This document shows, piece after piece, positions 32,073 to 43,819 of a DNA stretch of 64,000 bases. Position 1 is the stretch's first letter. Each line of letters begins with the position of its first letter. A model generated the notes under the pieces. The model worked only from the letters and a program-made list of their open reading frames with translations, made no database searches and was not told where the DNA came from. Made by a program: the position numbers and the translations under genes. Origin of the DNA: Neoarius graeffei (taxonomy: Eukaryota > Chordata > Actinopteri > Siluriformes > Ariidae); assembly GCF_027579695.1 (NCBI RefSeq), contig NC_083570.1:9348793-9412792 (forward strand), read 5' to 3'.

Positions 32073-33339
32073 CACTGTAAAAAAAGAATAGTCGAGAATA
32101 CTTGAAATTTCAAGGCAACAGTCTGCATTAAGAATTTTATGTTTTGCCAACAATGTATGCCCATGATAATCCAAACTATGATAACACTGTTATCTTTATT
32201 AAGAATTCTTAATTAAGTCAATTTTCAATTCCTCATTCTGCCAACATAGATTTCTCTTTTTGCTGAACAGTGGCATTCACAGTAGTACAAAAAGGCAATT
32301 GAGGTTCTCACAATTTTTGGGGGGGCTTTTTTTGGATAGGACAGTGTAGAGACAGGAAATGAGCAGGAGAGAGAGGGAGCGGGAAATGACCTCAGGTCAG
32401 AATCGAACCCAGGTCCCCGGACATATGGCATGGCACCTTATCCACCTGAGCCACGACAACATGATCTTCAACTGGAGAGAGAACCACATTGCCCAGCCCT
32501 TGCATTTGGGAGCGGAAACCCCGTGTCTTGGTCATTAAGAGCATGTGCTGAATAAACACCTGTGGCAATTATGTATTTTCAATTAAGATTATTCACTATT
32601 GCATATTTACACATCATTGAGGTGCACCCTATCAGTTTGATGTGGATTTTTCTGTTCGTTAATAATTATTCATATTTTCTTGTCCATTCAATTGTGAATA
32701 TGGAATTACTTGAACAAAGCATAATTCTATTTTTTAGAATTATCCACATCAAGAAAAATCCACATCAAACTGATAGGGTGCACCTCAATGATGTGTAAAT
32801 ATACAATAGTGAATAATCTGAATTGAAAATACATAATTGTCACAGGTGTTTATTCAGCGCATGCTCTGAATGACCAAGACACGTGGTTTCCTCTCCCAAA
32901 TGCAAGGGCTGGGCAATGTGGTTCTCTCTCCAGTTGAAGTTCATGTTGTCGTGGCTCAGGTGGATAAGGCGCCATACCATAAATCGGGGGGCCTGGGTTT
33001 GATTCTGACCTGAGGTCATTTCCTGATCTCTCTCTCTCCTGCTCATTTTCTGTCTCTACACTGTCCTATCCAAATAAAGGTGAAAAAAGCCCCCCAAAAA
33101 ATTGTGATAACCTCAATTGCCTTTTTGTACTACTGTGAATGCCACTGTTCAGCAAAAAGAGAAATCTATGTTGGCAGAATGAGGAATTGAAAATTGACTT
33201 AATTAAGAATTCTTAATAAAGATAACAGTGTTATCATAGTTTGGATTATCATGGGCACGTCGTTGGCAAAACATAAAATTATTAATGCAGACTGTTGCCT
33301 TGAAATTTCAAGTATTCTCAACTATTCTTTTTTACAGTG
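32073..33339. mobile_element. Foldback (giant palindrome) element with CACTG ends
   Basis: The two halves are inverted copies of each other over roughly 580 bp, with a central loop of about 100 bp. Ends are CACTGTAAAAAA and TTTTTTACAGTG, flanked by TA on both sides (32071-32072, 33340-33341). Each arm contains a tRNA-like SINE segment (32314-32455 and 32945-33100). End sequence and 2-bp duplication fit CACTA/EnSpm-type non-autonomous elements of animals. No coding capacity. Confidence 0.88.
32945..33100 (+). repeat. Second SINE family, in the foldback arms
   Basis: GTGGCTCAGGTGGATAAG resembles an A box and GGGTTTGATTC a B box, followed by CATTTCCTG and CACTGTCCTATCCAAATAAA. The inverted partner is 32314-32455. 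Another copy lies in the CACTG-ended element at 47623-49429. Confidence 0.7.
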
Positions 33340-33737
33340 TAATATTTTTCTTGTATGCCTAGTCCTTGTTCCTCAGTGGGTTACCTGTAAATAGTTCAGT
33401 CTGAAATCAGAATTGGCTTCTCAAGGAACCAAGGAAGGAGTTAGGAAGGTTCTCCAAGGGGCTTATAGAGTGAGGAGGTTACACTACTGTATCCACTTTA
33501 AGTTTTCCAGGAAGTATTTTGGTCAGTGAGAGCAACTGTACTTGTCATAGCCAAGCATCTGCCTATGGGAGGAGAATTGGTGCTGGTGCTGGGATTTTAA
33601 AGCTACTATGGACCCTTTTCACGTGACGTCACGACAAACGCGGCCGCCATTTTGGACATGTACTACCAGTAGTTTACCACAGCCAACATTGAGGAGCGGC
33701 AGCAAAGAAAGTGTTTATTTTCAGCAAGACTTCCATC

Positions 33738-33885
33738 ATGCCACTATATTGTTGTGTACCTGGATGTAGTAACCATCAACAAACAAGGCAAGGGTTATCG
33801 TTTTATCGGATCCCGGTAGATGCTGACCGACAGAGAAGATGGATAGCGGCATACCAACGCTTGTGTAGTGACCACTTTGTTGGAG
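33738..33885 (+). pseudogene. THAP-domain first exon
   Basis: ATG 33738 starts MPLYCCVPGCSNHQQTRQGL, SFYRIPVDADRQRRWIAAYQ, then RLCSDHFVGG, ending at a GTAAGACG donor. The C2CH pattern (C-x4-C ... C-x2-H) is present, but compared with the exon at 30283 about 20 bases between IAA and YQR are missing, which shortens the domain in frame. No further exon follows. Confidence 0.75.
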
Positions 33886-33959
33886 GTAAGACGAATAAAA
33901 TTAGCCAGAAAAGGCATTACATTGCTGTTAACATTCCATTCTAGTTTACTGTAATTATG

Positions 33960-34350
33960 ATCTGGCAGCTATTTACACCGGATCCAGTGTAAATAGCTGC
34001 CGGAGCCAACGTCCGAGCTAGCGAGCTAGCACTGGCTCCGGCCGGCCGCGAGCTAGCGCTGGCTCCGGAACCTTGGACGTTGGCTCCGGCAGCTATTTAC
34101 ACTGGATCCGGTGTAAATAGCTGCCAGATCATAATTACAGTAAACTAGAACATCCGAGCTAGCTCGCTAGCGCTGGCTCCGGCCGGCCGCAAGCCAGCGC
34201 TGGCTCCGAGCCAGCGCTAGCTCGCGGCCGGGCGGCCGGAGCCAGCGCTAGCTCGCGGCCGGAGCCAGCACTAGCTCGGACGTTGGCTCCGGCAGCTATT
34301 TACACTGGATCCGGTGTAAATAGCTGCCAGATCATAATTACAGTAAACTA
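33960..34350. repeat. Cluster of nested palindromes
   Basis: A near-perfect 38-bp palindrome centred on GGATCC occurs three times (33963-34000, 34088-34126, 34290-34328), flanked by GATCTGG/CCAGATC. Between them are multiple GAGCTAGC, GCTAGCGCTGGCTCC and GGCCGGCC inverted repeats. A TCATAATTACAGTAAACTAG unit also repeats. The whole stretch can fold into many alternative cruciforms. Confidence 0.9.
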
Positions 34351-34493
34351 GTAAATACAGTTTTCTGCATCTCGCTCCTTTTTCTTTTATGTTTATCGCC
34401 TTCCTCGCATTCAAACTGATTCGAGCCGAAGTCCACTACATGTCCAAAATGGCGGTCGCTGTTACGAAGGTCACATGACTGAAAAGGGTCTAT

Positions 34494-34718
34494 AGGGGAT
34501 CCATTTTAACGCTGATAAAATGTTTGATGTATTCTAACAGGATAGAGAAATCGCTTTATATCTAAAAGAATATCAAAGCTGTTAAAGCTTTTTATTTGTC
34601 TATCTGTTTTGCTATTAGTTGTGTACATTTCAGTCCTAAAGTGTTTGTTACCCTTTACCATTTACAATAACTTTGCAAAATATATTAATGCATTAAAAAT
34701 AAATTCTTACTGTCTTAC
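34494..34718. other. Intron 5 of BEN copy 2, right part
   Basis: AT-rich non-coding sequence between the THAP element and the BEN exon donor. Nothing else recognised. Confidence 0.5.
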
Positions 34719-36088
34719 TGAGTAAAGTTTTAAGCTTCTTGGGGTCCAGAGGCTGGTGTCTCTCTGCAGATGGATCGACCTTATTGACCCCTCCCATCAG
34801 GTTGGACTTCAGTAGGACATCAATGCTGAACAGGCCCAGCAGGAGGGTGCGGGCCATTCCTTTTGCTGTGGGTTGTGCTTTTGCAGTCTCCCAACAATGG
34901 GCAGACACTCTGGTGGAGTCATCATTCCCTAGTTGCACCTAATTAATTGTAAGAAGGAAAGAAAAACAGGAATAAAAACAAAGAAAATCACCAGTGACAG
35001 AATGTTTTATGTTTTTAATTGATCATTACAAAAATGTACTTACTGATGTTGGTTTGGGAGATGTGGGTTGAGGAGGTGATGGTAGAGCAACACTGGCCTC
35101 ATATTCGCCTTCACCTTCATAGCTTGAGCTCTCTGTGACCTTATCCAAAATGAGGGTCTTCACAGCCGCTAAGAGTGATGGAATTTCTGGAAAATAAGGC
35201 CCACTGAATTAACCACAACAGGACTCCAAACAAGTTGTAAATACATAACTTAAAAGAAAATATCAATGTAAACAAAATACACCTCTGCTCCTTTTTTGGT
35301 GTCTCAAAGTGTAACAAAATGTGTTGGTGAGGGGTTCTGAAGGCATTACAGGGTATCTGCCAAACCAATTTTGCCTCAGTGGGGCGTTGAGGCAAACCCT
35401 GCTTCAGTGTTTAGCCCTAGGGCCTCGGCTAAAGTTTTTTCCTACAGGAAACCCTATACTACATCTGTAATTTTCCCTAAAATGTAGACACAGTTATATC
35501 TTTAAGAATTACACCAAAAATGAGGAGACGGTGATTTATTCAATCTAAAAGAATCCCTATTTTAATCTAAAAGAGATAGTTGCTTTTAACTGCCAGGTTG
35601 CGCAGCCTGGTGTTCTCCTTATGTAAAGCCTTGACTTGGGTCTCAAGATCTTTACTGGCTGCAGAAGATCCTACACTCTGCAGGTCTCACAGTCTTTTAT
35701 TCTCTTCCCTGAGGGCCCTGATCTCCTCCTCAAGTGCCTCTGAAGCAGTCTCCACTGGGCTGAGATTAGGTTCTTCTTGGGAAAGAACCTCTAATTCAGA
35801 CTGTCTTGCAGCTATGAATCTGTAGTTTTTCTGTTGGGTAAAAATTATCAAATCAATTATGTATTAAACAATACACATAAGAGTTAGGAAAATAAAACTA
35901 AAAATTGATTAAAATTAATCATTAAGTTAATCATAAAGTTGAATATGTTTCATGGCTAGAATCTGTTTAAATTCATAGCTGTAGTACTATAGTTCCTTTT
36001 TTTTTTTAAGTTGCCAGGAACTTTCTTGTACAACCCAGCAGGGCTAACATATACAGACAGACAACCATTCACACCTATGGGCAATTAA

Positions 36089-36791
36089 TGGCCCTTTTCC
36101 ACTACCCTTTTTCAGCTCACTTCAGCTTGCTTCAGCTCACTTCAGCCCGACACGGCTCGCGTTTCGACTACCTCAGAGCAGCACGACTCAGCTCGCTTCA
36201 GCCCTGCTTAGCACCCAAAACTCGCACGGTTTTGGAGTGGGGCTGAAGCGAGCCAAACTGAGCCGAGTGAGGCTAGGGGCGTGAGGAGACACTCCCCTAT
36301 GCACTGATTAGTGAGGAGGAGTGTCCTCACATGCCCACACACGCCCCGCGAGCACGCTGGGATCTGTAAACACCGTAAACCCGGAAGAAGAAGAATTACG
36401 AATCACGAGAATTTCTGAAGCCTTATGCGCCTCGCCTCATCTATACGCTCTTGCCAGTATCTGTTGGCGTTGTCGGTGACAACAAGCCACAGCACCAAGA
36501 CCAGCAACACTAACGACTCCATGTCCTCCATGTTTATTGTTTACTATCCGGGTCATGAGACTACCGCTTAAAAGATCACTGATGTCACTGTTTGCGCCGC
36601 CTAACGACATCACGTGACGTCCACCCACTTTCGCTAACTCCACCCAATGTGTCCACCCACTTCCAGCCAGCACGGTTCAGTGCGGTTGTAGTCGAAATGC
36701 AACTCCAACAGCCCCACTTAGCTCAACTCAGCCCAACTCAGCACGGCACGGCTCAGCCCAACTCAGCCGCGTTTGTAGTGGAAAAGCGGCA
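36089..36791 (-). mobile_element. MITE, copy 3, full length
   Basis: TGGCCCTTTTCCACTACC at the left and the complement of TGCCGCTTTTCCACTAC at the right bound a 703-bp copy in a SINE-like repeat. The undisturbed version of that repeat lies at 4752-4978. The flanks are TAA and TTA. The short conserved ORF is on the minus strand near 36410-36530. Confidence 0.85.
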
Positions 36792-38019
36792 TTAGAGTCA
36801 CCAATTAACCTAACCTGCATGCCTTTGGCCTGTGGGAGGAGGCCGGAGTACCCGGAGAGAATAGCAAACTCCACACAGAAAGGCCCCAGCCAGCCGGCAG
36901 GTTCGAACCCAGAACCCTCTGTGAGGCGACAGTGCTAACCATTGCACCACCGTGCCGCTAGTCCCAAAACAACTACAATAAATATTTTCTATTTTCCATT
37001 GTTTGTGTTAGTCTGGCTCACAACCCAACTACAAAACTGACAGAAATGTAAAAATATATTCTCAAAATAGCTGTCATGAAAAGAACCCTATTACCTTTTT
37101 TGCAACTGGTTCTACAGTTTCCTCCTGTGTGTCAAGGAAAAGTTTGTTGGGTACCCTCTTTCTCTTCTTGCTTTTTGGTAGGTCCTCTTGCAGGAGTTTC
37201 TGCTCAGCAGTCTTAAGTGTAGACTCCTTTTCTGTTGGTAAAAAATAGTAGCAAGACAGAATTTAATGCCTAGAAATAAAACTATGTGGCTTATGTTACA
37301 TCAAATACTGTATTTTACTGTCCACTTTTGTGCTCTTTTTACACAGTTTTTGTATTGTTTTTCCCCTGCTTTTTTATAATACGTTTAGGCTGTTCATTTT
37401 AACACGTTAAATTTTGCTGCCATGTACAGCTGCTAAACTGATTTTTACTATCCAGTGTTGGCTGACAATGTTGACTGTGACAGTAAAGTATTCTTATTAA
37501 CTCAAATCTAAGCTGACATTCTTCAATTTGCGACTTTTTAAATAAGTGTTTAATTAGTGTTTCACTGCTAATTACAAATTCAAATCGAGCGGGACTCATG
37601 TGACTAATGGCCGTTAGCTAGCTAACGTTAGCGGATGCTAGCTAGCTAATCGCTAGCTAGCGTTTAATTTGAATTTTTAGCTAGCTAGTCACTGTCCCGG
37701 AGCTAATCGCCTACAGCAAATGTTACTTGGCCTATAATGCAAAAACCTCAACAGGATAATTGCTATCATGATTAATGTTACATGACTAACAAAGTAAAAC
37801 AAAAATAAAAAATTAAGCACTGTACTTGCCTGCCAACTGCACGTGGGCTGGTTCGACCAGCCACCCATTAGTAGGCCTCTTGCCACCCATGCTGTGGCAC
37901 TTGACAAGCTACTCCTTTTGAGAGTTTTCAGGATCGAAGTCTACGATCCAATGTACGGGGACTATACTCAATGCATCTTTATCTTTCCCCTTTGACCAGC
38001 TAACGAGCGCAAACTTCAT

Positions 38020-38304
38020 TTTTTAAATTTTCTCCTCTCACTGCTGAGGGGCAGACTCTGAGTAGCGTTGGCTTCTTGTTCGCGCCTATTCTGCCATCCC
38101 ATAAACCATTGCAGTTCAATGTGTCCATGGTAACTACTAGCTCCACCAATCAGAGACGTTGCTTTTACACCGTAGGATTCTGAGTAGTGTTGCGAATAAA
38201 ATCTGTTTTTTTTAGGTTCTGTTGGTTAATTTAAAACAATGTTTTTGCTTCTATATCATTGCTTTACAACATGCTCACTTTAAAACGAAACGTCTATTGA
38301 GAAA
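38020..38304. promoter_or_regulatory. Putative bidirectional promoter of the BEN module, copy 2
   Basis: The 285 bp between divergent ATGs at 38019 (minus) and 38305 (plus) are about as conserved as the exons when compared with copy 1. Promoter function is inferred from geometry. Confidence 0.4.
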
Positions 38305-39394
38305 ATGGACGGGATATTTACCTCTGCCAACCGAGTGGGCTGTCACTGTAGCACTCTTTTTTTAATGCAGTCGAGGGTTCCGCTCCAGAAGAAGAGAAGC
38401 ATGGATGGAAGGAGAAGAAACACTGCCCCTGGTTCAGGATATGAGATTCCATCAAGAACAAGGAGATACTGGAAAAGGAGGTTTGTGTTTTACTGCATCC
38501 TAGCCTAGTTAAGTTACGTTATTAAACAGTTGTTCTGTATTTACTATTGTAGTTTCGTGGTTCGTGTGGGTTTTTACAAGCTTGCGGCTTAGCTAAACGT
38601 AGCTAGCATGCTGTAGCACACTGACTCGCAAACTTTTATTTAAACAAGTTATTAGAAACGTTAGATAAAGCAAGCATTGGTTGTTTTCAACAACAGACAG
38701 TGCCGGTTTTTGCTATGAGCGATGGGGCAATCTGTTTAAGGGCGCACAGCACAAAAAAAAGAGAGAGAGAGACGATAATCAGTATCGCCACTCATTTCCA
38801 AGTCAAGTTGTGCGGAGGGGTGCATTCACCTCACACACCACTGCTTCCAAATAAATTTTATTTCCTTCATAAAGTTTATACAGACTTATAGTGTCACATA
38901 CATGTTATACGCCCAGGACAGCCTCCGACAATAGATATTAAAATAAGGACATTTTTTCATTCTTATCACAGGAAACTGGTTGAGGCCATCAACATGCATC
39001 AGTCAAACCAGGAAATGGTGAGTCATGAACATGACTTTTGTAGATGACATGTATTTTGTAGACATTAGACAGTACTCTACACTAAATGGCCACATTTTAA
39101 CCAGTTAATTGAAATGTAATCCTTCTTGATTAGCATCTGTTAAGAAAGTTGAGCAAATAAGTAGTCCTGAGCCAGATCAAATGTTGAGTGGGATAATCGG
39201 AAGGCCCTCCATGTGAGGCATTTGGTGGAAAAATCTTATCTTTGCCATCCACTTTGCAGGCAGTCGACTTTGGACACTTCTCACCCCTCCCTTCTTTAAG
39301 AGAGTTCCTCGGAGTACATTTTTTGCTATTATTTATTAAATATTGATATATGAAGTTTAGCCTAATTATAATGCATATCAAACATACAACAGCG

Positions 39395-39462
<68 letters not shown>

Positions 39463-40162
39463 CCATGTATACCATACATATGCTTTGTCTAAAACTGTTC
39501 TCGACCACGACTCTGACAATGGCTCAGAAGACGCACATGATGGCGGTGGGATTACTGTAAGTAAAATGTACTGTTAATTATATAAAACTACCTTGTAAAA
39601 ATCCACCAGTAAAGGGTGGCAGAAGACCTTCTATGTATTCTGATGTAAGTGTGTTTTGTTCATGAATGAGCCCCAGTGTTTATAGCCAAAGTCTACTGGT
39701 TTCTGTGTTTGACTATTTCACTGAAAGCACTTCCTCGAAGACTTCTTTATTCTCACACAACAGAACCTGGATCAGGATCCCTCTGACAACAGATCTGAAG
39801 GTGCACATGATGGTGATGACATTACAGTAAGTATAATTTACTTTTGACAGAGATATACTGGTTGACTGGAATATTGTCTTGAACCGTTCCATCCACTTTG
39901 CAGACACTTGACATTGAACATTTCCCTTCCTCCTCTTGTAAGGGAGTCCCTTGGAGCCCCTTTAATTGCTAAATAGTGTTGAATAATTATAATTTATATC
40001 TAACATAAAACAACAGAATCTAAATAATCAGCCATGTATACCATACATATGCTTTGTCTAAAACTGCTCTCTATTCTTACACAACAGAACCTGGATCAGG
40101 ATTCCTCTGACCACGACTCTGACAATGGCTCAGAAGACGCACATGATGGTGGTGGGATTACT
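38305..40162 (+). pseudogene. Divergent partner gene, copy 2
   Basis: Exon 1 38305-38480 (MDGRRRNTAPGSGYEIPSR, RYWKRR), exon 2 38972-39017 (KLVEAINMHQSNQEM), a damaged repeat exon 39502-39556 that has lost its acceptor and first codons, a 63-nt exon 39764-39826 and a 75-nt exon 40088-40162 (NLDQDSSDHDSDNGSEDAHD). Exon 1 and 2 borders and phases match copy 1. This copy has three repeat exons against two in copy 1. Similarity stops at about 40265, where a SINE fragment begins, so later exons are lost. Unknown function; the copy is 3' truncated. Confidence 0.6.
39399..39457. repeat. (AT)n microsatellite
   Basis: About 29 AT units in the partner-gene intron. Copy 1 has only a short imperfect AT/GT stretch here (14850-14890), so the run expanded after duplication. 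Confidence 0.95.
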
Positions 40163-41099
40163 GTAAGTAATCTACTAATAACTATGACTGTACTACTAAT
40201 CTACTGGTGTCTGTGTTTGACTATTTCACTGACAGCACTTCCTATAAGACTTCTTTATTCTTAAACAAACCAAAGCAAAACAGCAAAAAGGTTCTGGGTT
40301 CAAACCCAGCGACTGGCGAGGGCCTTTCTGTGTGAAGTTTGCATGTTCTCCCTGTGTCTGCGTGGGTTTCCTCCAGGGAAAATATTGAAAATGGTTCATT
40401 TCTTGTAGCGTCACATGTCCATGAGCATCCTCTAGTGGTCAGAAATGATAAGACAAGTTTAAATTGCAGTCATTTAAATTTAATGAATAAATCACTCAAA
40501 TTTTTTTCATTTTCTGAAAATTTATAAAGAAATAAATGGCTAAAGTGAGATAAAGGAATTCTTTAAAGTGAATTTGATTTTATTGTCACCTACACATGAA
40601 TGTTAAATGGTAAATGTGGCCAGAGATCGATTTCTGTACTTCAATAGAAAGTATCATGTATGTCATTTATGTTCTTTCCCATTTTGTCCTTTCTTTCTGT
40701 CCATGAATTGTATGCGGTTAAATCACATTTTAAAATCAGAACTTCAGATAGAATTCTATAATATGCGAATACAATCGAGTTGTTATTTGGAGGCTCAGTT
40801 TTACAGAGTAGCACCACATCACTGAAACACAACAAAACAAACAAAAAAAACCCCAGCAGCCTTTCAACATCAATTCTGTATCTTCACTAAAAGACACACA
40901 AGAGGATTTACAGCAGGACCGTGTCTTACTACAAGCACTAAAAACTACCACATTGTGTTCATTAAGGATGGAAATAAAGCAGAAATATTTCACTGTCATC
41001 TGCACTTCAGTGTCATTTGTTCTGCTGAAATATTTTCCTCATTCTGTCAGTTTGGAATTTAGTGAGGAGTGAAAATGAATCGAAATAAATGACTTTATT
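40163..41099. other. Non-coding DNA with a SINE fragment
   Basis: Copy 2 of the BEN module ends at about 40265. A SINE head/body fragment lies at 40287-40376 (GGTTCTGGGTTCAAACCC, then TTTGCATGTTCTCC). The rest to 41099 shows no gene or repeat that I can name. Confidence 0.5.
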
Positions 41100-42380
41100 A
41101 CCACAAGGGGAGTCAAAACCTGATTTGATTTATTTTGCATTGTTTATTGCTAATAGAAGTCCCACTTTCTCATGAACAGATTGTTGAGATGGAAATGAAG
41201 TTGGTAGATGAATATGTTTGAGATCAGAGATCCTGAGTCGCCTCTATCAGTCATTAGATGTGTCTTTGAGAAGTAGGAGAACACTGGAGAACCAGGAGGA
41301 AACCCACACTGACACGGGTCATTTTACCTTTGGGTCATTTTAACATTGTTAACAGACTGAAATGAATCTCCTGAAAGGCAGAAGAAAGAAATCTGCTAGT
41401 AGTGTTAACACAAGACTTTATCTAATCCCAGTCAGTGCAGGGTTCAAACCCCATCCACCAGAAATATCATTAAAATCAAAGGGAAAGGCAGAGATGAGGC
41501 GAGATCATCAACAGGAGATCTATCCAGAATAAACACGGCTCACAACTGAGGAGATTTAATAACACACTGGAAGGATTCACAGTTACTGTAGGATCTATGT
41601 GCATTTTATAACAACAGACAGGAAATGAGTGGAGGAAGTGAAGTTATTCAAAATGTGTGTAAAGCCGCCCTCTGGTGGTCTGGAGGAGAAATGTCCAGGT
41701 TAAATATTAGTGTTCATCCACGTTTCTTTTATTTTTATTTGTGAACACACAGGTCTAAAATAATTTCACTTCAATGAGCTGTTACTATAGAAACAAGAAC
41801 GTATTAGAGCAAGCCCATTAATAAAAACCTGCACTATTGTCAGAGCTGCTGTTATAGAAAATTAATCAACACCTTCTGACCAATCAGAATAGACAACTGG
41901 AACAGAATTGGTTTTTTTTTTTTTTGCTTTATTTGATTGAAAATTAAAAGGATTAAAAAAAAAAAAGTTTTTCCAACAATCATGTTGAGAATCTAAATCA
42001 GGAGTCAGACCACAGACAGATCCAGTTCACAGAGACAGATTTATCATCATTATTCACACAGACAATATATGACAACATTAAAAGAGATGTTTTTTGGAGG
42101 AAAAAGTCAGTTGTAGGTTTACAGTGATTTTCACAAACACATATTTAAGACACTGTAGTTATTTCCCACAGATTAAATAATCTAAAAATATCCATCCAAA
42201 GTGGAGAAAAACCCCGTTGCGTATCAATACAGCGGCTTGCTGACATCCTGACCTCAGTATTAAAAGCTTCTGTCTGAAAATGAGTTCAGCACAGAAACTT
42301 CATCACTGGGGGAAACTTTATTCTCCTGTGCTCTTATCTTTTATTCTGCAAAGCTTTGATTGTAATATTTGCATGGATTA
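41100..42380. repeat. finTRIM upstream flank, unit A copy
   Basis: 41174-41590 matches 56890-57310, and 42240-42375 matches 59049-59180. In unit A this flank is separated from the gene by the 13-kb block 27859-41100. The last part repeats the block that also begins the 3' flank of each unit, marking the tandem junction. Confidence 0.75.
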
Positions 42381-42488
42381 AAGCAAAAAAAAAATATTTG
42401 ACTGAAAATTTACGGGGGCGATATGGGTGTATTTCGATGAAATTCTGAGAATGGTTAACTTAGAACTGATAACTTTATTATCAATTAA

Positions 42489-42803
42489 TTAATGGATTAA
42501 TATATTCAATTTATTGTTGAGTGATTCTTCACCATTGTTTGTTTTTGAGATAAAAGCACAGACACGTATGTTCTGTGCACAGACACGATCAGCCATAGAT
42601 GGACTGACCTCCGTTGAGGTGAGTCTTGCTCCTGGGAAAGAAGAGGTGTGCTGAAGACCCCTTACATTGGCCTTGTGGCTGGCTTCCAGTTGATGGCGCG
42701 ACAGCACTTTCTTTCTATTGCTTCCGTATATTATTTTTTTGTGGCAAACCGCACAAATGTTTAGTTTTTTTGCACCATGAACTAAATGGCTTTCTGTTTT
42801 CAC
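42489..42803 (-). other. Possible zinc-finger fragment of a transposon gene
   Basis: The minus-strand frame has CAVCHKKIIYGSNRKKVLSRH with a further His (EASH), a C2H2/BED-like spacing often seen at hAT transposase N-termini. It is only 104 codons with no matching partner nearby, so it is either a relic or chance. 42804-43448 upstream holds nothing clearer. Confidence 0.3.
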
Positions 42804-43448
42804 CTATTTCGTACAGCCAAGCCCACCTCCACTTGTTTTTACACCTTTATCAATGGCAGACACATCAGTGCCTTCTTTCATGCAAAGCGCATCCATGCTG
42901 CCGAAACCGAAAGCAGAATGACATGCTCCTCTGTGCAGAACGTCAATATAGAAAAAAGTCTGGATCTTCGCTTAAATTAAAATTGGGGTTTGACCTTACT
43001 TTGTGTTGAATACGACTTCAAAAACAATTCAAGATTTTATTAAGAGAAATATTGTGGCCAACACGAGTGTTAAGTTACCTAAAAGATGGCGTGAAGTTGG
43101 CTGCTATCTACTTTGCGTTCGTTCTCATTTTCCTCCATCATTTCATAGGCCAGAAACAGATGTTTTGACGTAATTTAACTTAGTAGGCGATGATTATTAT
43201 TTAACCGTAGTCTTCTAGACATTTTGACTGTTTGGGGCATTGAACGCTGGTGTATGATTTTCAGGGAATAAAGTTTAGTGCATGTCGGAACATCATTGCG
43301 CTCGCAGCCTCCAACTCCTCAAACATCCTTTAAATTGTGATATAACGTAGGCTATAAGGCACGGTTCTAACATACCTTACACACTGGCCTAACGAAAATA
43401 ATAATTGTTGGGGCATCTGCTGATTTGTTAGCTATAAACTTAGGTCTG

Positions 43449-43819
43449 GGCGGCACGGTGGTGTAGTGGTTAGCGCTGTCGCCTCACAGCAAGAAGGTCC
43501 TGGGTTCGAGCCCTGGGGCCGGCGAGGGCCTTTCTGTGTGGAGTTTGCATGTTCTCCCCGTGGGTTTCCTCCGGGTGCTCCGGTTTCCCCCACAGTCCAA
43601 AGACATGCAGGTTAGGTTAACTGGTGACTCTAAATTGACCGTAGGTGTGAATGTGAGTGTGAATGGTTGTCTGTGTCTATGTGTCAGCCCTGTGATGACC
43701 TGGCGACTTGTCCAGGGTGTACCCCGCCTTTCACCTGTAGTCAGCTGGGATAGGCTCCAGCTTGCCTGCAACCCTGTAGAACAGGATAAAGCGGCTAGAG
43801 ATAATGAGATGAGATGAAA
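43449..43819 (+). mobile_element. tRNA-derived SINE, plus orientation
   Basis: The copy starts GGCGGCACGGTGG and ends in GATGAGATGAAAT, with TAGGTC on both sides as probable duplication. It has the same structure as the other copies. 43820-44296 beyond it shows no gene. Confidence 0.88.

Larger units (their letters stand above)
33607..34493 (+). mobile_element. Non-autonomous THAP element with palindrome cluster
   Basis: Left end TATGGACCCTTTTCACGTGA...GCCATTTTGGACATGTA and the complement of the right end (TATAGACCCTTTTCAGTCA...GCCATTTTGGACATGTA) form an interrupted terminal inverted repeat of about 60 bp. Inside are one THAP exon and a GC-rich palindrome cluster. It sits in intron 5 of the BEN copy 2. 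Superfamily is uncertain (P-like or another THAP-bearing group); no clear target duplication. Confidence 0.75.
31870..38019 (-). pseudogene. BEN-domain gene, copy 2 (six exons, two stops)
   Basis: Exons on the minus strand: 37830-38019, 37095-37231, 35591-35830, 35044-35186, 34719-34938 and 31870-31982. Exon 1 encodes MKFALVSWSKGKDKDAL and VHWIVDFDP. Exon 2 has a nuclear-signal-like KSKKRKR. Exon 3 is coiled coil. Exon 5 plus 6 form a BEN domain (RTLLLGLFSIDVLLKSNL, LDPKKLKTLL, then IPDIRMAINKRICELR), a DNA-binding fold of chromatin factors. Exon 1 ends at a GC donor (CAG|GCAAGT). Stops: TAG in exon 1 where copy 1 has Tyr, and TGA in exon 3 shared with copy 1. The exon 3/4 phase does not fit simply, so a small exon may be missing. 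Intron 5 contains a foldback and a THAP element. Possibly transposon-borne. Confidence 0.75.

Noticed and set aside
33960-34350. CRISPR-like array
   Set aside because: The repeats are palindromes with overlapping inverted segments, not direct repeats with unique spacers, and the DNA is vertebrate.
42626-43009. 127-codon plus-strand ORF
   Set aside because: It overlaps the zinc-finger-like minus frame and shows no recognisable motif or splice context.
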